From the NCBI GenBank assembly GCA_035911135.1, contig JAMHWD010000033.1:1-64000 (forward strand): a stretch of 64,000 nt of DNA, read 5' to 3'. The stretch's first letter is position 1. Each line of letters opens with the position of its first letter. This DNA is from JAMHWD01 sp035911135. Lineage in GTDB: Bacteria > Pseudomonadota > Alphaproteobacteria > Micavibrionales > Micavibrionaceae. The notes beneath the pieces are model-generated. The model made no database searches and was not told the origin of the DNA. It worked only from the letters and a program-made list of their open reading frames with translations. Shown one piece after another: positions 44,038 through 52,516 of the stretch. The translations under genes were made by a program, and so were the position numbers.

Positions 44038-46590
44038 TCAGTTCGAGCACGTACAGCTGTGGTAAAGCCTATAGCCGCCTGAAATTTCTTTATAACAGGG
44101 GCCTGTGCTTCCGCAGGCACAACTTGTGCCAATCTTGTTGCCATTATCAACAGCACTGAAGCTGGATTGCAAGACACCTTCTTTCCAGTTACAGCCAACG
44201 CAGTTGTCTTCAATCTCTGTCCAGCTGCCAGGCGGCTCATAGGAATTGGTCGCGCAATCAAAATCGACACTGTAAACCATATAGCCGGTTTCCGCAGGGT
44301 TGGGGCAGCTGGTTGTTCTGTTTTCGCTAAATCCGCCTGTGCAATTACAAGTGGCCGTTGTAACAACGGGGGCGCCTGTATTGTAATAACCGCCAATGCT
44401 TGCTGGTGTGACCGGGGCCGGTCCTTGCGGGCATACCCAGTTTACAGTTCTGACCTCTGCGAGGTTGTTGATGCCGCCATGTGAAAGGGTGCTGGTATAG
44501 GCGGCGGCTGGACAGGTGCCTGCAATAACGCAAGGCACAGTCGCGGCGCAGGACGTCGTGGTGACCATCGGTGCGTTGGCCGGGCAAGTGCAGGCGCTGG
44601 TATCAGGGCAACTCGCCCCGCCTAGTGGGCAATAGTTTATATTTGTACCACTGGGGCAGATTCTTTGGAGCGCCTGTGTTACATTTCCGCTCAGGCCCGT
44701 AACGCCATAATGGGCATTGCAGGTTGTTGATGTCGAGCCATTGGGGCCGGCAACGCAGCCGCAATAGGCGGTGCCTGAGTTCCATACGTTGGTCCAGCTG
44801 CGGCCGCTATCTGCGACCGTTCTCGGGCAAACGCTGCGTTGAAGTGTATATACGTTGCCAGCGCCCGTGCCGCAGGCGGCAGTCGTCAGGCGGTAATCTT
44901 CCCGGCACCAGCAATCTGTATTGGCCGCAACAGGAGTGCTGATCCCATAGGCTGCTCCGCCTGTTTCTGCAATATTTGTTCCTGAAGCGGTGGTGCTCAA
45001 GGCAGGCCATGTCGAGTTTGTCGCTCTTTCTCGTGCTTCTATATGCGCGAATGTTCCGGCGGTGCAGGTATATTTATCACGGACAAGACTGCAAGCCGTT
45101 GGCGCTGCACGGGCGGTGCCATTTTTGGTTGCTATCTCGGCGTTCATGGCGGCAACAAAGGCTGCAGCTGTTGGATTGGTGGCCTGTATGGATGTGGCCT
45201 CGCCGGTTGTAAATGTACCGGCGCCGCTGGCAACGCTATGACAGAATCCTGAAAAAACGCCGACTGAAATGCCACTAGCGGCAGAGGATCGGGCCTGTGT
45301 TTCGCCGCAAGATGTTGTAACCGTATCAGCCGGGCAAGCGGCCAGCGGCAATGTGCCGCAAACAATTCTGTTGCTGGCATCAACCCCGGTGATGAATTCA
45401 TTGGTCGGGCAGGTAAACTGGGCATCTGCGCAAACGGGATCGCCGTTTTCAATGGCAACCAGAAATCCTGTTCCACAATAAAGGCCGCCTGCCCCGCCCG
45501 GACCATCAAATGTCGAAGGCGGTGTTGGCAAAGTGGCGCCGCCGATTGCAGTCGGGGCAAAGCAATTGCCATTGGCTGCATCGCATAAATTTTCAGACAT
45601 GAATGTTCCGGTACTGGGGTCGGTTGGTGTTTCGCTTGCGGCTATAATTCCATCTGCTATAAACGGAGGCATTGCGCTTGGAACTGACGTATTTCTGACA
45701 TCCAGCGGCGGTGATCCAGTAAGAACCGGGTCAGGATTGCCCGTGGCCAAAGCCACAGAATTGGCGCCGCCCACAACAACACCTTTCAGGTGAACATTGT
45801 CATTGATGACCGCGCTGTATTGCCAAGGCTGCTGGGGGATATCATTAGAAAAGCTTGTGATATCATCAAACGTATCTGATTGCGCGCCATCGCGGAATAC
45901 GGAATCACCATCGCAATTTTCCTGATCCAGTGCCGGGGCCGTACCGCAAGTGCCGATAACTTGTCCTCCGGAGCTCCAGCCACCTTCAGGGTTTTGTCCA
46001 TGGCTGACAATGGCATAATGGGCGGAATCGGGCGTACTGAGCTTGTTGTTCCCCGCAGTGCTGCTGGCGTCAACAATCGATATCCCGCCGCGCGTATCCG
46101 CATAGGTTGTGGCATTGGTCAGTGCCGCCGTGACGGCATAGGTAAGGCGGTTTTTTTTGCCATCGTGGATATCGTATTCCTGAATATTCAGGCTGCGGAA
46201 TGGCAATATGCCTGAAACGACTATATCATTGGTCAATGCGGGCGATCTTATGCTGTTGGTGGCAACCAGCCCCAGCGGCGTAGGCAATACATCGCAATTG
46301 AGGCGTTCATAACCATATTCCGGATCACCGGGAACCAAAGTGGGATCGGCAGGGCAGGGATAACGACCGTAAAGATCCTTGTAATTTCCAAGTGCCGCAT
46401 TGGCTTCGTTGAAGGCTGCTTTTGTTTGCTCATCTTCAAGGCCGCGTATGTAAATTTTATAGGCAGGCGCCATAGCGGCAATAAAAAGCCCGACCAGCAT
46501 GATGGCGATCGACATCTCTACAAGCGTAAAGCCGTTTATATGCCTGTGCCCGGCTTTGGATTGTTTGATGTGGGTTATGGCGCTGCGCAT
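44038..46590 (-). CDS. Giant prepilin-like protein 2 (850 aa, Cys-rich)
   Basis: The prepilin leader ends HRHING|FTLVEMSIAIMLVG with Glu at +5, giving an 830-residue mature protein, far larger than usual pilins. The first 300 residues match the neighbouring prepilins (GRYPCPADPTLVPGDPEYG, DSAHYAIVSHGQNPEGGW, QENCDGDSVFRDGAQSDTFD). The C-terminal 450 residues are a Cys-rich chain of short modules (CPANAPMVTTTSCAATVPC, CNCTGGFSENRTTSCPNP, CACGSTGPCYKEISGGYRL) likely to be disulfide-bonded outside the cell. The ATG at 46590 overlaps the upstream gene by 16 bases. This arrangement suggests an exported tip adhesin. Confidence 0.72.
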   Translation of the reverse strand: MRSAITHIKQSKAGHRHINGFTLVEMSIAIMLVGLFIAAMAPAYKIYIRGLEDEQTKAAFNEANAALGNYKDLYGRYPCPADPTLVPGDPEYGYERLNCDVLPTPLGLVATNSIRSPALTNDIVVSGILPFRSLNIQEYDIHDGKKNRLTYAVTAALTNATTYADTRGGISIVDASSTAGNNKLSTPDSAHYAIVSHGQNPEGGWSSGGQVIGTCGTAPALDQENCDGDSVFRDGAQSDTFDDITSFSNDIPQQPWQYSAVINDNVHLKGVVVGGANSVALATGNPDPVLTGSPPLDVRNTSVPSAMPPFIADGIIAASETPTDPSTGTFMSENLCDAANGNCFAPTAIGGATLPTPPSTFDGPGGAGGLYCGTGFLVAIENGDPVCADAQFTCPTNEFITGVDASNRIVCGTLPLAACPADTVTTSCGETQARSSAASGISVGVFSGFCHSVASGAGTFTTGEATSIQATNPTAAAFVAAMNAEIATKNGTARAAPTACSLVRDKYTCTAGTFAHIEARERATNSTWPALSTTASGTNIAETGGAAYGISTPVAANTDCWCREDYRLTTAACGTGAGNVYTLQRSVCPRTVADSGRSWTNVWNSGTAYCGCVAGPNGSTSTTCNAHYGVTGLSGNVTQALQRICPSGTNINYCPLGGASCPDTSACTCPANAPMVTTTSCAATVPCVIAGTCPAAAYTSTLSHGGINNLAEVRTVNWVCPQGPAPVTPASIGGYYNTGAPVVTTATCNCTGGFSENRTTSCPNPAETGYMVYSVDFDCATNSYEPPGSWTEIEDNCVGCNWKEGVLQSSFSAVDNGNKIGTSCACGSTGPCYKEISGGYRLYHSCTCSN

Positions 46591-47828
46591 TGGACGACTC
46601 CATTGATAATACTTCTGACGGCCTGATTTGCCGGGCAAGTTGTTGGCGTGAATATGCCTGCAGGAAATTCAAAGGCTGCGCCATCGATGGCGGATCCGCC
46701 TGAATTCAACGATGAAGCGCATGTGACCATGTTATTTCCGATTTGTACGACAGGTTGTGTGTCAGTAATTGTGGATGAGCGACAATCCATCGCATCTACG
46801 TTGCCGCCTATTAAAGCGGGCGGGAAACAATCAACACTGCCGTAATTGCTGCCGTCAAAATAGCAATAATCTTCAGATTGCAAATTATTCTCGGCCAGCA
46901 CGTTGCCGCGCACATCAATCTTGGTCTGCGGGGTATCGTTATGAATGCCGATCAACTGGGATTGGGTTGTGATGAACTGGAGAGCATCGTCATCGCGGTT
47001 CCATTGCTCGCCGTCCATGTTGACAAGCTTGACCGTGTAGTCATCAAAGAAGTTAGGCCCTTCGGCATCACTGACGATGTCACCATCAGTTTGGTTTAAC
47101 AGCTCTTCAGCGCGCATGATAAATACGCTGTCATCAAAGTCGCAGTTTTCATCTTCTGCTTCGGGATTAGATGGATCTACACAAGGAACATTTGGGATGC
47201 TCCCTACTGTTGCCCAGCCACCAACAATTATTCCACTACTGGCATAGAAGCCTCTTCCTGTTTGTCCGCCCGATATTAGTAACAAGTCACTATTGCTGTC
47301 AGAGGGCACAAGAGTCTGCGTCGGCTGATCAAATCGTAAGGTTTGCACCGAGCCTGCGATGTCAGGATTAAAAGTGGCGGCGTCTGTTTTTGCAAGCGTA
47401 ACGATGTAGAAGATCTTGTTCTTCCAGAAATCCAGCGCAAACTGATCATCCATATCCATGGCCGCATGCGGCAGGGCGCCGATCAAAAGCAAAGTATCAG
47501 GTGATTGGCAATAACCATCGCTCAAGTCAGGGCAAATTTTGGGCGTGGTTGTCGCAAGATCATCGACTTCAAACCCGTAATCGGCATCACCTTCTGTCGT
47601 TATAAGGCTTGCGGGACGAGGGTAGCGGCCCTCACGTTTTGCGTATTCTCGTATCATAGAGATAGCCTGCGCCATGGAGCCTTCTGTGACTGATTTTTGC
47701 TGAACCTTAAGCCATAGATTATATTGAATCAAAACAGGGACCATAAGTAGGCCTATGACGCTCAATGCAATGGCGACATCAATAAGGGTTAAGCCCTTCT
47801 CACAATTGAGTTTTTTGCAAAGTTTCAT
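46575..47828 (-). CDS. Large prepilin-like protein 3 (417 aa), Asp at +5
   Basis: The leader MKLCKKLNCEKG|LTLIDVAIALSVIG is a prepilin signal with Leu at +1 and Asp in place of the usual Glu at +5, like some minor pseudopilins that lack Glu5. The mature chain shares the family blocks: GRYPRPASLITTEGDADYGF, ENCDFDDSVF, FFDDYTVKL and a C-terminal TTCPANQAVRSIINGVVQCAAP. It is first in the operon, upstream of the 850-residue and 444-residue proteins with 16-base and 42-base junctions. ATG 47828 is preferred to 47864 because the shorter form gives a normal leader length. Probably part of the same pseudopilus complex. Confidence 0.68.
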   Translation of the reverse strand: MKLCKKLNCEKGLTLIDVAIALSVIGLLMVPVLIQYNLWLKVQQKSVTEGSMAQAISMIREYAKREGRYPRPASLITTEGDADYGFEVDDLATTTPKICPDLSDGYCQSPDTLLLIGALPHAAMDMDDQFALDFWKNKIFYIVTLAKTDAATFNPDIAGSVQTLRFDQPTQTLVPSDSNSDLLLISGGQTGRGFYASSGIIVGGWATVGSIPNVPCVDPSNPEAEDENCDFDDSVFIMRAEELLNQTDGDIVSDAEGPNFFDDYTVKLVNMDGEQWNRDDDALQFITTQSQLIGIHNDTPQTKIDVRGNVLAENNLQSEDYCYFDGSNYGSVDCFPPALIGGNVDAMDCRSSTITDTQPVVQIGNNMVTCASSLNSGGSAIDGAAFEFPAGIFTPTTCPANQAVRSIINGVVQCAAP

Positions 47829-47927
47829 AGCGTTCAAGGTAATATCCAGATTATCATCTCCCATTTATGATACTGCAAAATAGATAAAAATTTAATTAAA
47901 TATAATGGATTGATATTCTTGAAATTT

Positions 47928-48971
47928 TTAGGGGGTGTTGTTTAACCAACCCGCCAGTTCCGTCATGATGCGGGTGGTGAGGAAGTTGATATGCGCCTCT
48001 GAATCATTCAGGCAGGAAATATACGTAAATTCTTCGCCTCCATTGTTCAGGAATTGCTCGCGCAGGCCGATGTTAATCTCCTCCAGCGTCTCGATGCATT
48101 CCGATACAAAAGCAGGTGAGAGAATGGCCAGACGCTTTACGCCTGATTTTGCAAGTTTTTCAATGGTTTTGTCGGTGTATGGCTGCAGCCATTCTTCTGC
48201 GCCAAAACGCGATTGAAATGTGGCGCTCCAGCGCTCTTCCGGCCATTCCAGCGCCTCGCGGGTCAGGCGCGCAGTTTTCAGGCAATGACAATGATAGGGA
48301 TCGCCCTGCGTTAGATAGCGCTGGGGCAGGCCGTGGAAGGAGGCGATTATATGTTCGGGCGGCGCAGAAAGCGGGGCAAGCGCGTCTCGTACCGATTGGG
48401 CCAATATCTTTATATAGGCAGGATCATCATGCCAGGGTGAGGCTGTGCGAATGGCGGGCTGCCAAGATATTGTTTTTAAATGGTGAAATGCCTTGTCATA
48501 GGCGGTTGCCGTCGTGCAGGCGCTGTATTGCGGATAAAGGGCAAAAAGCAGAATGCGCCGGCAGCCCTTGGCCAGCAGCTTATCGAGCCCCTCACGGGTG
48601 GATGGATTGCCATAGCGCATGGCCCATTCAATTTCGATGCCGGGAATGTTATTGTTTATCAATGTGTTGATTTTATCACACTGCGCCCGTGTGATGGTTT
48701 TCAAGGGGGATTCATTTTCTGCACGATTCCAGATCTGGGCATAGGCATGGCCTGATTTAAATGGCCGAAACGTAAGAATGACCCCTTGTAAAAGGGGCTG
48801 CCAGAGCCATTTGGGGTAATCTATGACCCGCGGATCACTTAAAAATTCAGACAGGTAGCGGCGCACCGAAACATAATCAGTCCCATCCGGCGTACCAAGA
48901 TTGATCAGCAAAACGCCGATTTTTTCTGCAGGAATATTGGGGTGGCTGTTTGGTAAGTGTTTGTTATTCAT
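47928..48971 (-). CDS. hemH: Ferrochelatase
   Basis: HemH inserts Fe2+ into protoporphyrin IX at the last step of haem synthesis. The 347-residue protein has VLLINLGTPDGTDYVSVRRY with LSEFLSDPRVID, WAMRYGNPSTREGL, IIASFHGLPQRYL (metal-binding His) and LSPAFVSECIETLEEINIG, including the conserved E of the SECIETLEE block. Length is typical. It is on the same strand as the prepilin operon but separated from it by 99 bases, so it is probably transcribed on its own. Haem supply also suits the katG gene elsewhere in the window. Confidence 0.96.
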   Translation of the reverse strand: MNNKHLPNSHPNIPAEKIGVLLINLGTPDGTDYVSVRRYLSEFLSDPRVIDYPKWLWQPLLQGVILTFRPFKSGHAYAQIWNRAENESPLKTITRAQCDKINTLINNNIPGIEIEWAMRYGNPSTREGLDKLLAKGCRRILLFALYPQYSACTTATAYDKAFHHLKTISWQPAIRTASPWHDDPAYIKILAQSVRDALAPLSAPPEHIIASFHGLPQRYLTQGDPYHCHCLKTARLTREALEWPEERWSATFQSRFGAEEWLQPYTDKTIEKLAKSGVKRLAILSPAFVSECIETLEEINIGLREQFLNNGGEEFTYISCLNDSEAHINFLTTRIMTELAGWLNNTP

Positions 48972-49030
48972 GAACTTTTATCTTGTTATACTTACATGAA
49001 TTTATATGAATCCCCGCATTTTTCAAGATC

Positions 49031-49065
49031 AAAAAAAGAGCCCTGATATCACAAGGAATCAGGGC
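49031..49065 (-). terminator. Rho-independent terminator
   Basis: GCCCTGAT (49040-49047) and ATCAGGGC (49058-49065) form an 8-bp stem. On the minus strand it is followed by TCTTTTTTT. It lies about 110 bases past the stop of the small membrane protein gene at 49176 and before hemH, so it most likely ends that transcript. Confidence 0.8.
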
Positions 49066-49175
49066 GTTAGGAGAGAAGTTTATTGTGAGGTTGGGTAAAT
49101 CTGTATTTTTGAGGGCGTACTATCGCCGCAATTTAAATATTCAAAACGTATCGTATCATTTAATTTCGGTCATAT

Positions 49176-49403
49176 CTATTCTGCCGCAAAATGGCAAATA
49201 TCTCCGCCGCTGACATTGGTGCAATATGCAACGATATCAAAGCCAGGAAAAAAATCTCCCAGAAAAATCAAAGCAATCGCGACGAATGGAATAATGATGG
49301 CGACCACTTCGCCAAAGGAGAAACGAATTTTTCGCGCTTGCTCAAGTTCCATCAGATTTAGGGTAAGAATGCTCCCCTGATACGGGTCTTTAACTTTATA
49401 CAT
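49176..49403 (-). CDS. Small single-helix membrane protein of unknown function
   Basis: The 75-residue protein (ATG 49403, preceded by AAGGAGCCACGC, an excellent Shine-Dalgarno) has a cytosolic N-terminal region (MYKVKDPYQGSILTLNL, ELEQARKIRF), one membrane helix (VVAIIIPFVAIALIFLG) and a short tail with two cysteines (CTNVSGGDICHF). No family is recognised. It is a single-gene transcript ended by a strong terminator. The two Cys in the tail suggest a periplasmic disulfide, if the N-terminus is inside. Confidence 0.55.
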   Translation of the reverse strand: MYKVKDPYQGSILTLNLMELEQARKIRFSFGEVVAIIIPFVAIALIFLGDFFPGFDIVAYCTNVSGGDICHFAAE

Positions 49404-49823
49404 GCGTGGCTCCTTTTGGTCTCCTGAACTAGATTGCATGTGTTATGCCAAACTATAATGACTTTAAAATCAATTATTTGCATAATTTCAAAATTAAAAT
49501 TTCTCAAATACAAACGTATGAAAATGAGACAATTCTCAAATTCAAACGATTAATATATCATTCCTGTGGTAATCTGAACGACGTTGCGCGAGGTGTATTA
49601 TGTCCATGGATACGAAGAGAAGACCCGTCACAGGATTCGCAGCCCCATTTGCCGGATCCGAGGTAGTCGGGATTTGGGCAAAGAGAATTTGTCCGGTTTT
49701 TGTCCGGTGTTTGAAATTGTCGCGGTGTGGCGTTAAGGGTTTCGGCGGGTTTGGGAGGGTGACAAATTCCGGACAAATCACGGAATGTTTTGCAGAAAAA
49801 TCGCCTAAGTCTTTGAAAATAAA
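49404..49823. other. Gene-free stretch beside the tRNA-Met gene
   Basis: This 420-base stretch holds no supported gene. Bases 49440-49560 are AT-rich and may hold the promoter of the small membrane protein. The remainder is more GC-rich and carries the TTTGTCCGG repeats noted separately. Short frames in it have no Shine-Dalgarno in a good position or run into the tRNA gene. Confidence 0.6.
49689..49777. repeat. TTTGTCCGG repeats beside tRNA-Met
   Basis: TTTGTCCGG occurs at 49689-49697 and 49700-49708, one DNA turn (11 bases) apart, and inverted as CCGGACAAA at 49769-49777. The group lies 46-135 bases from the 3' end of the tRNA gene, a usual place for an integrase attachment region. No integrase gene is present, so this may be only a scar. 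Confidence 0.4.
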
Positions 49824-49898
49824 TGGTGGCTGTGGCAAGATTTGAACTTGCGACCAAAGGATTATGATTCCTCTGCTCTACCGCTGAGCTACACAGCC
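49824..49898 (-). tRNA. tRNA-Met (anticodon CAT)
   Basis: The minus strand folds into a full cloverleaf: acceptor GGCTGTG (49892-49898) with CACAGCC, D stem GCTC/GAGC, anticodon stem GAGGA/TCCTT with the loop ATCATAA (anticodon CAT), T stem GCAAG/CTTGC with TTCAAAT, and a genomically encoded CCA. The anticodon stem-loop GAGGAATCATAATCC matches alphaproteobacterial elongator tRNA-Met, so that is preferred over initiator (no C1-A72 mismatch) or the CAT-anticodon isoleucine tRNA. Its 3' end (CCA at 49824-49826) faces the gene-free stretch. Confidence 0.92.
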
Positions 49899-49989
49899 TT
49901 TTGGGGTGTCGGCATTTTTCCTTAGTACAGGAAAAATATCGTTGCTTGCAAAAAGCGAGCCTAGTTTTAGTGATTTAAGGGGGGCTTTG

Positions 49990-51129
49990 TCAAGCCTTGC
50001 GTGCGGTGCCCGTAATCCAGCCCCCGCCCAGGACGCGCGATCCCAGATACGCCACGGCCGCCTGGCCTGGTGATATGCCATATTGCGGGTCGGTGAGCAG
50101 GATTTCCGCCGTCCCGCCGGGGCCGGTTTTAAGGGCGGCGCGTACCGGTTTCATGGTGGAGCGGAATTTAAGGTCGATATTGATCCCTTCGGCCAGTTCC
50201 GGCATCAGCCAGTTACAGTCTTTAAGTAGGATAATATCCCGCGCCAGCGCGGTTTTGGGGCCGACAATGACCTGATTTTGGGCCGGGTTCATGCCGATCA
50301 CATAAAATGGCTCGTTATTCTCCGATATGCCGCCGCCAATGCCGATGCCCCGGCGCTGGCCGATGGTGTAGTGGATAATTCCCTCATGACGGCCCAGCAC
50401 CCGGCCCGCCTCATCGACGATATCGCCGGGGAGGCCCGCTTGCGGGCGTACCGATTTCACAACCCGCGCGTAATCGCCATGGGGCACGAAGCATATATCT
50501 TGGGAATCCGGCTTTTGCGCGGTGATAAGGCCGAGGCGCTCGGCATGGCCGCGTGTGACATCCTTGCCCCAGCCGCCTAAGGGGAAGCGCAGGAAATCAA
50601 GCTGTTCCTGCGTGGTGGCAAAGAGGAAATAGCTCTGATCCTTGCCGTCTTCGATGGCGCGGTGCAGTTCGGATGGCGCGTTATCTATCACGCGGCGCTG
50701 GATGTAATGCCCGGTGGCCATGCAATCGGCCCCTAAATCGCGCGCGACTTTCAGCAGGTCACGGAATTTAACGCTTTGGTTACAGCGCACACAAGGTATG
50801 GGCGTTTCGCCGCGCATATAGGAATCGGCGAAATCCTCGATGACGGAATCGCGGAATTTGCTTTCGTAATCCAGCACGTAATGGGGAAAGCCCCGGGCTT
50901 CGGCCACACGCCGTGCATCGTGGATATCCTGCCCTGCGCAGCAGGTCTTCGATTTGGCGGTGGCGGCCCCATGGTCATAGAGCTGGAGCGTTACACCAAC
51001 TACATCATAGCCCTCTTCATGTAAAAGAGCGGCGGCCACGGATGAATCAACCCCGCCCGACATGGCGACAACCACGCGGGTATCTTTGGGGACTTTGTTG
51101 ATGCCAAGTGTGTTCATCTGGTTTGTCAT
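49990..51129 (-). CDS. mnmA: tRNA-specific 2-thiouridylase
   Basis: MnmA puts sulfur on U34 of Lys, Glu and Gln tRNAs, taking it from a cysteine desulfurase. The 379-residue protein has the PP-loop VVVAMSGGVDSSVAAALL, the catalytic Cys pair in IPCVRCNQSVKF and DSQDICF, and GHYIQRR. The start at 51129 gives a short N-terminal extension (MTNQMNTLGINKVPKDTR) often seen in alphaproteobacteria. It lies 49 bases after the cysteine desulfurase gene on the same strand, which may supply its sulfur. Confidence 0.96.
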   Translation of the reverse strand: MTNQMNTLGINKVPKDTRVVVAMSGGVDSSVAAALLHEEGYDVVGVTLQLYDHGAATAKSKTCCAGQDIHDARRVAEARGFPHYVLDYESKFRDSVIEDFADSYMRGETPIPCVRCNQSVKFRDLLKVARDLGADCMATGHYIQRRVIDNAPSELHRAIEDGKDQSYFLFATTQEQLDFLRFPLGGWGKDVTRGHAERLGLITAQKPDSQDICFVPHGDYARVVKSVRPQAGLPGDIVDEAGRVLGRHEGIIHYTIGQRRGIGIGGGISENNEPFYVIGMNPAQNQVIVGPKTALARDIILLKDCNWLMPELAEGINIDLKFRSTMKPVRAALKTGPGGTAEILLTDPQYGISPGQAAVAYLGSRVLGGGWITGTARKA

Positions 51130-51178
51130 TGGGGCGGACTATAAGGATTTCCGGCAAAAAATGCAATTTTTAGCGCTT

Positions 51179-52282
51179 TTAGGATTTCAGTCGCGCGATT
51201 ATCTTCTCAAACGCCCTTAGAAAAGCCTCGATATCGCCCTCATTCGTATTCCACCCCAGTGAAACACGAATGGCGGCTGAAGAATCCGCATCGCTATAGC
51301 CCATGGCTTTAAGCACATGGCTGGATTTGACCGTGCCCGATGTGCAGGCCGAACCATTGGAGACGCAGATCCCATCAAGGTCGAGCGCCATCATCATTGT
51401 CTCCGACGATGCACCGGGCAATATAAAGAACGATGTATTGCAAACGCGATTTTGGTTTTCGCCGATAATCTCAATGGCCGGGTGGATGGATTTCAGGCCG
51501 TCCTCAAGTTTGCCGCGTAATGCACTCAAGGTTTCATTGTATGGCACCATGTCGCTCAGTGCTATTTGCGCTGCCGCGCCAAATCCGGCAATGGCGGTGA
51601 TGTTTTCCGTTCCGGCGCGCGCTTTTTTCTCCTGCCCGCCGCCTTGCAGCAATACAGGTGTGATGCCGCATTGGCCAAGAACAAGCGCGCCCACACCTTG
51701 CGGCCCGCCGATTTTATGGCTTGAGATTGTCATGAAATCCGCACCCATCTCCAGCAGCGAAAGCGGGATGCGGCCCATGCCCTGGACGGCATCAATGTGA
51801 AACAGTGCGCCATACTGGCGGGCCAGTGATGAGATTTTAAGCACAGGCTGGATGATGCCGGTTTCATTATTCACCAGCATCACCGAAACAAGGGCGGTTT
51901 TTTCAGCGCGGAGTAAATTTTCAAGCGCGCCTAAATCAACAATGCCATCCGGTGTGACGGGGATTTTCACGGCATGGGTGAGGGATTCAAGAACCGAAGG
52001 ATGCTCGATTGCCGATACCAGAACACGCGCATCCTTGAAATACTGGAGAATAGTGTTGTTGCCTTCCGTCGCGCCGGAATTGAAAATCACCATGGATGGA
52101 TCAGCGCCGGTCAGCGCGGCGACATGCGCGCGCGCGTCTTCGATTGTTTTGCGGCCCATCCGCCCCAGCGCATGAACGGATGATGCGTTTAAGGGGAGAT
52201 CACGCAAAGGCGTCATCGCGGCCGTTGCTTCGGGGCGCAGCGGCGATGTGGCGTTGTGATCGAGATAGATGGGCGTTTTCAT
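51179..52282 (-). CDS. Cysteine desulfurase (NifS/IscS family)
   Basis: The 367-residue PLP enzyme takes sulfur from cysteine. It has YLDHNATSPLRPE, FNSGATEGNN, the PLP lysine K190 in ISSHKIGGPQGVGAL, RAGTENI and the active-site Cys C313 in NGSACTSGTVKSSHVLKAMG. ATG 52282 (MKTPIYLDHNA) gives the standard N-terminus; the frame to 52321 adds 13 residues not typical of the family. It is directly upstream of mnmA and probably serves tRNA thiolation. The SAC.SG.. loop is that of the shorter NifS-like subgroup. Confidence 0.92.
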   Translation of the reverse strand: MKTPIYLDHNATSPLRPEATAAMTPLRDLPLNASSVHALGRMGRKTIEDARAHVAALTGADPSMVIFNSGATEGNNTILQYFKDARVLVSAIEHPSVLESLTHAVKIPVTPDGIVDLGALENLLRAEKTALVSVMLVNNETGIIQPVLKISSLARQYGALFHIDAVQGMGRIPLSLLEMGADFMTISSHKIGGPQGVGALVLGQCGITPVLLQGGGQEKKARAGTENITAIAGFGAAAQIALSDMVPYNETLSALRGKLEDGLKSIHPAIEIIGENQNRVCNTSFFILPGASSETMMMALDLDGICVSNGSACTSGTVKSSHVLKAMGYSDADSSAAIRVSLGWNTNEGDIEAFLRAFEKIIARLKS

Positions 52283-52358
52283 GATGGATGCACTTTGCCT
52301 GATTATGGCTGGCGTTTTCAATTGTTTTTCCGCGGCTTTTCAAAAACAATCAAAAGAA

Positions 52359-52379
52359 TTATCCACAGTGCTATCAACA
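52359..52379 (+). promoter_or_regulatory. Two DnaA-box-like sequences
   Basis: A perfect DnaA box TTATCCACA lies at 52359-52367 and a near match CTATCAACA (one mismatch) at 52371-52379. They lie between the divergent cysteine desulfurase and hydrolase genes, 17 bases before the hydrolase promoter. Two boxes alone do not make an origin; regulation by DnaA is possible but unproven. Confidence 0.35.
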
Positions 52380-52395
52380 GCTTAATATAATTTTC

Positions 52396-52425
52396 TGGAC
52401 AGGAAAGCCTTTGCTTCTCTATATA
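52396..52425 (+). promoter_or_regulatory. Sigma-70-like promoter for the alpha/beta hydrolase gene
   Basis: TGGACA (52396-52401) and TATATA (52420-52425) resemble -35 and -10 boxes with an 18-base spacer. The start codon is about 90 bases downstream, leaving a leader that holds a palindrome. Confidence 0.5.
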
Positions 52426-52478
52426 AGGTAACCATAGTACCAGAGCAGACTATGTCTGTGCCTGTTTATGGCAAATAA

Positions 52479-52496
52479 GCACGATAAAAATCGTGC
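52479..52496 (+). promoter_or_regulatory. Palindrome in the leader before the hydrolase gene
   Basis: GCACGAT (52479-52485) and ATCGTGC (52490-52496) form a perfect 7-bp inverted repeat with an AAAA loop, eight bases before the AAGGAG ribosome-binding site (52505-52510). In RNA it would form a hairpin close to the site; in DNA it could be a regulator site. Confidence 0.45.
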
Positions 52497-52516
52497 AAGC
52501 ATTATAAGGAGTACCA

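Noticed and set aside
49600..49845. Plus-strand frame of 81 residues next to tRNA-Met
   Set aside because: It runs into the tRNA gene on the opposite strand and has no recognisable similarity.
52359..52379. Chromosome origin of replication
   Set aside because: Only two DnaA-box-like sites, no AT-rich unwinding element and no dnaA, gidA or parAB neighbours.
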